Shown here piece by piece: positions 57,080 to 64,000 of a stretch of 64,000 nt of DNA. The notes below the pieces were generated by a model that saw only the letters and a program-made list of their open reading frames with translations, had not been told where the DNA came from and did no database searches. The translations under genes and the position numbers were made by a program. Each line of letters opens with the position of its first letter. Positions within the stretch are counted from its first letter, which is position 1. The stretch is from positions 86,138 through 150,137 of the forward strand of contig CAICTM010000051.1 in the NCBI GenBank assembly GCA_903772945.1, read 5' to 3'. The stretch is from Seminavis robusta. Its lineage: Eukaryota; Bacillariophyta; Bacillariophyceae; Naviculales; Naviculaceae.

Positions 57080-59520
57080 ATGGAGGCCAAGAAACACAGC
57101 CCTAGCCAAGGCCATGTCCTGAATGGATCACCAACCTTGAAAGGGGAGACTCAAATGGTAGCCAAGGAAGACAACTGCGAAGAAGCAGCCTTCCTGATGA
57201 AGGTCGTTCGTGAGCGACAAAGCATTCGAGCGGATCAGTCCCATCCGGTTCATCCTCCGCCATCTACACCTGGTGCCTATACGGCTAGACCCGGTGAGCA
57301 ACCACAAAGAGTAAATGCTTTCTCGAGTGCCAATGATCTTGCCAAAATTCCCCCGGTAACACTTTCTCGTAGATGTACCACCAATGGTGTTTCAGATGAC
57401 CTGGTCATTTCCAAGTTGGTGTCACTACGTGCAGAAGCTGCCAATAATGAATCAGCATTGTTAGTACCTCCATCAGAAAGTACCAAGGAAGTAATATTAC
57501 CCAAACGAATGCAACATGGAGGGGACGAGGAAGAGGAACCAGTCATTCTGCAGCCCGTGGCTTTAAGAAGGGGGGCAGATCGCTCCCCAGCCCGTATCAG
57601 CCAGCCGGGCGCCATTGCCGTTTTCATTACTGGTATGATGGATACTGTGGAAGAAGCACAAACACAAACACAAGATGAAAATGTTACGGAACCAGCAGTG
57701 AATTCGACACTCCGCAACGTACTTGCTCCCATGGAAATCAACGACGACCATGACAGTGGTTTGGCCGTGGCCAATCCTGTAGACGAAGAAACCCAACCCG
57801 ATAAGTTGCCGCTGGCAAAGGATTACAATGCTGAATCGCAAGACCGAAACAGAGAAAAGAGAATGAAAGAATTCAAAACCAAGGTCCTATTGGGAGTCAT
57901 TGTCTTGTTGGCCATCGTCCTCATCGTGGTGGCCATTGTCACACCTGGAAAGAAGAAGCTGGAGGAAGATTCCGAGACCACAGTGACACCAACCGAGGGA
58001 CCCAGCCATAACCCATCTCTGGCACCCACTTCATATTCCGAGTATTGGTTATCCCTGTTGCCAACAACCACAGTTATGACGATCCTTGAGAATCAAGACT
58101 CTCCCCAGTCAAGAGCCTATGATTGGCTCTTGGAGGACATTGAAAGTTCACCATTTCTTTCTCATGATAGGATCAAGCAAAAATTTGCACTGGCCGTCCT
58201 CTACTTTGCCACTGGTGGAGACAGCTGGCTGAAAAGCAACAGCTGGCTCAACCATACTGTCCATGAATGTGATTGGTTCACCCAGCCTGCTTTTGCCAGG
58301 AAGCATGTAATTTCTAAGACATTCCCAGGCTTCTTGGCTGGTTTTTTGGAACCTCCACCATCAACAAACTGTGACAATGATGGTTTGTATCTCCATCTTT
58401 GGCTTGACCAAAACAATCCTGATGGTTCTTTGCCAGAAGAACTTTACATGCTGACTTCATTACAAACACTGTCAATTGATGGAAGAAATCTAGTAGGCAC
58501 CATTTCAAGCTTGATTGGGCAGCTGACCAATTTGAATGGTCTTTCCTATGCTAACTCACTGATGACAGGAACGATACCAACGGAAGTTGGCTTGCTCTCA
58601 AACATGAGCATCCTCTTCTTCGCCAGCAATCGGCTTGATGGGCCCATTCCTTCAGAGCTCTGGAGTCTATCCAAGCTTGACACCATATCACTGGGAGGTC
58701 AGAATCTACAGGGCATATTGCCTACAGAGCTTGGTACCCTTTCACAGCTAAGATGGATGATTGTGGATGATGGCAACCTCACAGGTATGTGATTAGTGAC
58801 TGTGTTTTGTTCCTTGGCTACTGCAGAATCTCACTTAAAGTGCTTGGATTTCTAGGGACAATTCCCACTGAAGTTGGACAGATTGAGACGCTTGAATGGC
58901 TTATTCTAAATCGAAACAAATTTTCAGGAACCATACCTAGTGAGATTGGAATGCTTGCCAACATTTCAATGATGTCATTCCGTAACAATAACATGGTTGG
59001 AACCTTGCCCAGCCAATTGGGCTTGCTGACTGCGCTTACTTTGCTGTCAGGCAGGAGCAACCAACTATCATCCCAAATTCCAAGTGAAATCGGTCTCCTA
59101 ACAAATCTGGTGGTAACCCTAAACCTCCAGGACAATGAGTTCCTCACTGGGACTATCCCGACAGAGCTGGGCCGCTTGACCCAGTTGCATTTTTTGGAAA
59201 TCCAAGGAAACCAGCTCTCGGGAAAGATCCCCAGTGAATTTGGCGGACTCAGCGCTCTGGATGCTTTGAATTTGGCCAGCAACAACTTGTCTGGATCAGT
59301 CCCTCAAGAATTGTCAGCTTTGCAAGGAACTCTCGACACATTTGCTCTGCATGGGAACCCATTGTTGGGAGGTACTCTCCCTGATGCCATTTGCAGCTTG
59401 AATGGTACCTGCACAAAGTTTCGATCCAAGCTTGATTCCTGTTCTGGACCACAAGGTTTGTTGTTTGAATGTACTGATTTGCTGTGCGGTTGTGGGTGCT
59501 CTTGCGAGGATCCAAACTGA
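57080..59520 (+). CDS. LRR membrane protein G (subfamily D/F/G)
   Basis: Exon 1 57080-58784, intron 58785-58855 (GTATGT...GATTTCTAG, phase 1), exon 2 58856-59520; 789 aa. ATG 57080 (MEAKKHSPSQGH) is the only Met before the block shared with F. Cytosolic tail: VVRERQSIRAD, STPGAYTARPGE, SGLAVANPVDEETQPDKLP. Membrane span KVLLGVIVLLAIVLIVVAIV (about 267-287), followed by a TVTPTEGPSHNPSLAPTS stalk. Ectodomain: RIKQKFALAVLYFATGGDSW, SWLNHTVHECDW, about ten LRRs, CSLNGTC and CTDLLCGCGCSCEDPN. From the membrane span on, G is closer to D than F is in places (for example the stalk), so the gene looks like a mosaic of F-like and D-like parts. Confidence 0.9.
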
Positions 59521-60492
59521 AGAAAGAAGCTGACCTGAGGCAATGCATCAAAGGACAAGCAACTAGCTAGTGCCCAGTCAAAAGCAAAGCTGCTTTTCAA
59601 GTACCAGTTATCTGGACATTCCTTATGGATGCAATCATCCATAGCTCCACTACACATAATACATGTTCGAATACATTTCTGGAGACACAGCTAGCTAGAT
59701 TAGTTGCACTTTGTAGTTGCACGTTTGAAATGGATCAGGCATCGAATTTCCTTTGATCTTACAACACCTTGGGGAGCAAATGAGTTGCTCTCTTTCCGCA
59801 AACTTAGGCCAGCAGCAAAACAAAAAAGCAGACTAAGCTGCCATGATGCGCCCCCAATGCCCCTGCTGCAGTACCTGACATGGGACTGACTCCAACGAGC
59901 CACCACCCACGCCGTTCCTTGGTTGGTGCCCCTTCTTCGAACGATTTGAATGCAGTGTCATGGTGGCAACGATTCTCGCTTGGGGAGCAATCACCGCATG
60001 AAGCCTTGCGTGAAATGCCAGCAATAATGATTCGAGCCAGTTCAGGAGTATTGGATGGGATTGCATGTCTTTTTGGCTTGATTCTACAGTCGCGAAAAAC
60101 AGGAATCGACGGCCGAGTGTGGCCAGTGTTTCGTGCAAGCAAGTAGTCCCACTTCCCGAAGACGTGTGCACCAAGCATCTCTGCTACGGTGCAAGATAAG
60201 TCGGTACGTGTATCGCTCGCATGTGGACCATCCCTTGTTCACGTCAAGGGTCCAAACGCACCTCGTGCTCAACCATGCATGCTCCGAAAGATCTTTTGAC
60301 GAAAGTAGAGTCGAGTCGAGTCAATCCAAAACGCACCTCGAGCCCATCGAGGTACAATGTACCGGTACTTGCCCACGTTTCTTGTGCCACCTATACATAA
60401 TCGGACGACCACTTTCGATTAAAATATCTAACGGTACAACAAAACCTAACCAGGAATTGTTTGTTTATAGTGACATTATTATTATTTCGTAT
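59521..60492. other. 3' flank of LRR gene G, partly duplicated from F
   Basis: 59580-59905 is closely similar to 55480-55800 (for example CTAGATTAGTTGCACTTTGT and AACTTAGGCCAGCAGC). Beyond that the two diverge. No supported gene. Confidence 0.5.
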
Positions 60493-62396
60493 CTACGATC
60501 CCATGAGCTCTGCGAGCTCTTTATCGGCCTCACTCAACATGGCATCTAGATCTGCAAAGGCATCATCCACGATATCGTCCGAATCGCCTGCTCCCGACAC
60601 TCGCGGCGCCGACGACGACAGTGGCACAGCATTGTCCTCGTCATCATCATCGTCGTCCGTCGCAAAATGGGCCAAGTCCTCCTTGGCTTCTTTCATGATG
60701 CTTTCCATGTTGGCTTCAAAATCCTTATCGTCATCCTTCTTCTTCGTATGTTTGTTCTTGCCGTCGTCGTCGTTCTTGTCTTTTCCGTCGTCGTCTTCTT
60801 CTTCTTCACTGGCATAATTCAATTGCGCACTGGAAGCTTCCAATACTTCTCCTTCGAGCGAAGCTTTGTTGCTCGTTCTTGTATCTGGTGTTTTCTTGGT
60901 ATATGTCCCATCCAAAATCCCGACCGTCACGGGCAATGCCAAAAATTTGCGCATGTGCGTCACGACTTCTTCGTGTCGTACATCCCCCGCCGCTTCGAAT
61001 CGTTCGGCCGCTTGTCGATACAAATCCATAATTTCATTGACCCGTTCGACGGTAGGATCATGTCGTAGCGCCAATTCTTTGGTTTGAATTTCTTGTACCA
61101 AATGAAGGGCTTCTCCAATGGCCCGATGGGCCGCCGCATTGGTATGTTTTCCCTTGACGCCGTGTCGTTTCAGAACGGCTTGAATTTGATGTACGGCATC
61201 GGCACTGTCGGGACACATGTAAATGAGTGGATCGTTGGGTGCGGTTTTGAAAAACAACGATATCGATTCTTGTCGTCGAAATTTGAGTTTGGCGAGTAAA
61301 TCAATGGGAATGGCAAAGGTGACTTTTCCCACACTGAGATTGAGTTTGCTGGATGTCATTTCGACAATGTGATTGTCGGTAATCATAATGAATGATTCTT
61401 GTAGAACATTCTTGGCAGATTGTGTCAAACTTCGAAACATGGATGCCGGGCCACTGCCGCCCGAAGAGACCTGAAAGAGAATGAGAAGAATGTAAGTGTG
61501 GGAGAACGAACGATTAAAGAAAACCACCAAAAGCTACCCAAATCTCTTCGATTCATAAAAGTACATACCTGCTCCCCACTTTCGAGTGCAGCATGTTGAA
61601 TGGCGGCTTCGACGAATTCGGGACGTCGAACAGCTTTGCAGGAGTAAATGCCCTGGGATTCGACCCACGGTGGTTCGAGTAGATTGATTTCGGCTCCAAT
61701 TCGGACTTCTTCGACTTTGATTGTATGATGGCTGCTGGAACTGAGTTTTTTACTGGCCTTTTTCTTGGACGATCGGGAATGATGACTGCTACTACTGTTG
61801 ATAGTGGCATTTTTGTTGTGATTGCTGTTGTTGTTGTTGTTTTTGGACGTGACCAAGCCACTGAGGCGTCGTCCAATGGCTGCTCTGGCACTGGACATCA
61901 TGGAATCTTTTTCTTCTTTTTGTGATGATTCTTTTGGTGCCGGATGGAATGGTTCTTGTTGCAATATGGATTCTTTGATTTTAAGGCCAATATTCAAAAC
62001 GGCATCGGTCAACTGCAAACTGGGAGCCCAGACACAATCAATCGTCACCAAATCCCCATTTTGAATTGTGGAACCCTCGGGAAAACACGAGGCTCCGTCT
62101 GTCACGGTAATGCGAGGGGGTATATTGGGGTAGCATGACGAATCGGTATCTTCCCCATCACCAGGCTGTGCTTTCCAGGAAGCATCCAGAGTAATCGTCA
62201 CCACGGCCGTCTTGATTTCCACTTGAAAGGGTACTATACACGTGCCAGTCTCCTTGTCCAATTGATGATCCTGGACCTTCATAAAGGCAGGCAAGACTTT
62301 TTTATCTCGATCATCCGATGGACTGGAAGTCGTCAACGCCAACACTTCCTTTTCCACACGTTCCCACCATAATACGGAAGCGTCATTATCACTCAT
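60493..62396 (-). CDS. Unrecognised two-exon eukaryotic protein with acidic C terminus
   Basis: Exon 1 62396-61569, intron 61568-61471 (GTATGT...TCTTTCAG, phase 0), exon 2 61470-60493; 601 aa. Residues 1-150 (VLPAFMKVQDHQLDKETGTC, FQVEIKTAVVTITLDASW) look beta-rich. An Asn/Ser/Lys-rich linker follows. A second region (MFRSLTQSAKNVLQESFIMI, KVTFAIPIDLLAKLKFRRQE, SISLFFKT, DAVHQIQAVLKRHG) has the strand-strand-helix pattern of a PH-like fold, but this is a guess. Then a helical segment (VNEIMDLYRQAAERFEAAGD) and a highly acidic Asp/Glu/Lys tail ending LSEADKELAELMGS. No signal peptide or membrane span. The splice junction joins SGEQ to VSSGGSGP. Conserved-looking, function unknown. Confidence 0.8.
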
Positions 62397-62635
62397 AATG
62401 ATAGATGGGTATATACCCCTTGTCGCTCAGCTTAATGACTGTTCAGACACACCTGAATTGAACTAGATAGACTAGCTAACCTGATCAGGACCGAAAGGGC
62501 TTGGAGGATGCTTGGAGGTGCAACTTTGGTGCAGCTTTGTATGATGGGCTGTGAGGATGGGTCTTGTGGTCGCTTTTTTGCTGCTCTGTTCTGGCCGAAA
62601 ATCCCATCCTTAGCGATGTTTCCATCTTAGCCTAC

Positions 62636-63146
62636 TGTTGAAAAGGTGTGAACTTGAACGCACAATTTCTCTAATTTAATCAATATCCTTCCAGCTCTAC
62701 TGTCTAGTAGACTGGCTATCTGTTTCGTTTTCTCTTTCTCTCTCGTTCAGATTGTGAGCTCTACAACTGAGCTCCGATATGCATACATATACCAGGATCT
62801 TTCGATCCTCTGTTTCTCGCAGTTTCATCTGCAGATAGATCTCGTCGATCTATCTTCCTGAAGTGCATGGTTGGCCCTGGAGGGCTTTCCCACTTTACTA
62901 AACCTATGGACCTTCATCCGTCCATTCATTTGTTCCATCCCGTCGCTCCTTGCATTCATCTCTTCGACCTAACTTCCTAACCTTTGTAGTTGCATCATCT
63001 AGACGACCATTGTCCTCGTTCCTCGTACTCCTGGCCATCTGATGATGATCGGATAACCATCTGATTTGAGTCACACATCCCCAATCACGAACCGTGATTG
63101 TGGATCCCGAGTCGTCTGTCCGTCATACGAAAATACCTTTCTAACA
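62636..63146 (-). repeat. Predicted 3' LTR of the copia element, 511 bp
   Basis: On the minus strand it begins TGTTAGAAAGG, just after a purine tract (ACAGGAAGGG, 63147-63156), and ends CACACCTTTTCAACA. TG...CA ends with inverted-repeat character (TGTTAG/CAACA) support the boundaries; the second LTR is outside the window. Confidence 0.6.
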
Positions 63147-63189
63147 CCCTTCCTGTTTTCGCGATGATGGCAGCGACCTTCTTACCAAC

Positions 63190-64000
63190 TCAAACCAATT
63201 GCTCCTTGTCTCCTGTTAGTTTCGGTGCATGTCTGTCGAGGGTCTCGACGTTGACATTCTTGGTTCCAATGTCGCTCACGTTGTCTTCCGAGCGAACGAA
63301 ATCAATCTTCACTAGGCCGTCCTGCTGCATTTGGTTCACGTAGTGCCACCTCGTATCCATATGCCTTGTTCGACTTGCACTTGTCTTGTTCTCTGACATA
63401 AAGATAGCACCTACGTTATCGATCTTCACTTGCACAGGTAGTTCCACGTTGATCTGTAGGAACTTCAGAATCTGCGCGATGAACGGGACTTCTCGCACTG
63501 CTTCGCCACACGCGTAGAACTCAGCTTCGGAACTCGACAATGCTACGACCTTCTGTAGCTTGGACCTCCAGTGAATGAGTACACCTTCGAGAAAGATCAT
63601 CATGGACGTGACTGATCTTCTGTTGTTCTTTCTCCGGCCCAATCCGAATCCGAGAATACTTCAATTTCCACGGTGCCTTCGTTTTTCTCTGGTTCATCAA
63701 AAGCCCACGGTTCCTTGAGTCCAACACGTAATTTAACACACGTAGCATTTCCTTGTACGCTGCCGGCGTTGCGCATCCAAGACCTTAGCTAGCTCTCGTC
63801 CGCGTTCTATATTTCTGGCCTTGAATGCTTGATAAGGTACATGGAGCATGCCTACTCCTTTTCGATATCTGCTCTGTTGTTCTTCCAGCGATCCTTTCAC
63901 TCTATTCGTCTGTCTTTACTATCCCGAGTCCAGGTGTTCCCGCAGTTTTGTACTTGGTAGCTTCTTTACCCCTCTCCGAATGTGGTTTTTTGAGATCTTC
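63190..64000 (-). pseudogene. Copia RT end and RNase H, frameshifted
   Basis: RNase H reads VVALSSSEAEFYACGEAVRE, VKIDNVGAIFMSENK, SRTRHMDTRWHYVNQ and FVRSEDNVSDIGTKN, ending at 63190 after KLTGDKEQLV. Upstream frames carry AAYKEMLRVLNYVLDSRNRG and a weak KYKTAGTPGLGIVK, matching the order in copia elements. At least two frame changes separate the pieces. Confidence 0.8.

Larger units (their letters stand above)
62636..64000 (-). mobile_element. 3' part of a Ty1/copia retrotransposon, runs off the window
   Basis: Minus-strand remnant: RT C-terminal end, RNase H and the full 3' LTR. The upstream part lies beyond 64000. Frameshifts break the coding part. The flank next to the LTR end (CCTAC, 62631-62635) would be the target-site copy to look for at the other end. 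Confidence 0.8.

Noticed and set aside
4125-59520. LRR genes as receptor kinases
   Set aside because: No kinase motifs (GxGxxG, HRD, DFG) anywhere in the seven proteins or in the gaps beside them.
1-64000. tRNA or rRNA genes
   Set aside because: I scanned for cloverleaf-like A/B box patterns and rRNA-like sequence and saw none; a tool such as tRNAscan could still find one.

Overview
The window looks like nuclear DNA of a raphid pennate diatom; I would guess a Seminavis-like species, but I could not check this. Genes are compact with zero or one short GT-AG intron (68-134 bp). There is a diatom-type family of leucine-rich-repeat membrane proteins, a degenerate Ty3/gypsy retrotransposon, a Ty1/copia fragment and two classes of MITE. 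I saw no tRNA, rRNA, operon or ribosome binding site signals.

Layout. 1-4 kb: a secreted Hint-domain (hedgehog/intein fold) protein with a recovered signal-peptide exon, then a divergent mitochondrial-carrier protein whose stop codon lies in a TGACG pentamer repeat. 4-6.5 kb: LRR gene A (minus), with a 1-bp frameshift near its start. 6.6-9.5 kb: no gene; degenerate repeats and a ~158-bp tandem array split by a 1006-bp PIF/Harbinger-like MITE. 9.6-11.7 kb: a broken SET-MYND gene. 12.3-15.6 kb: a large acidic repeat protein with a secretory leader. 17-19.3 kb: LRR gene B (minus). 20.3-21.5 kb: an HxxxDG acyltransferase with a disrupted 3' end. 22.6-24.9 kb: LRR gene C (plus). 25-34 kb: gene-poor, with three paralogous small proteins of unknown function (all minus strand) and a 300-bp MITE built of GTGAAACTAGTTTCAC palindromes. 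34-38.6 kb: a histidine phosphatase and a Golgi-type exostosin-like glycosyltransferase. 40.4-45.6 kb: the Ty3/gypsy element, with 79/129-bp LTRs and a 4-bp target duplication. 45.9-59.5 kb: LRR genes D (minus), E, F and G (plus). 60.5-62.4 kb: an unrecognised two-exon protein. 62.6-64 kb: the 3' end of a copia element with a complete 511-bp LTR.

The main theme is the seven LRR genes plus one possible relic. All have a long Ser/Thr/acidic N-terminal tail with no signal peptide, one membrane span, an ecto segment with the NWLxHxxHECDW block, about ten LRRs, and a Cys-rich C terminus ending in CTxLLCGCxC. All have one phase-1 intron at the same LRR glycine. The predicted topology (N-terminus inside, LRRs outside) is opposite to plant LRR receptors, and there is no kinase. 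Motifs in the cytosolic tail (PGAY and a GLAVANPVDE-type box) are conserved across subfamilies, so the tail is probably functional. Two subfamilies are visible: A/B/C and D/F/G, with E as an outlier. F and G are a recent tandem duplication. Intron coordinates were derived by hand from splice consensus and reading phase.
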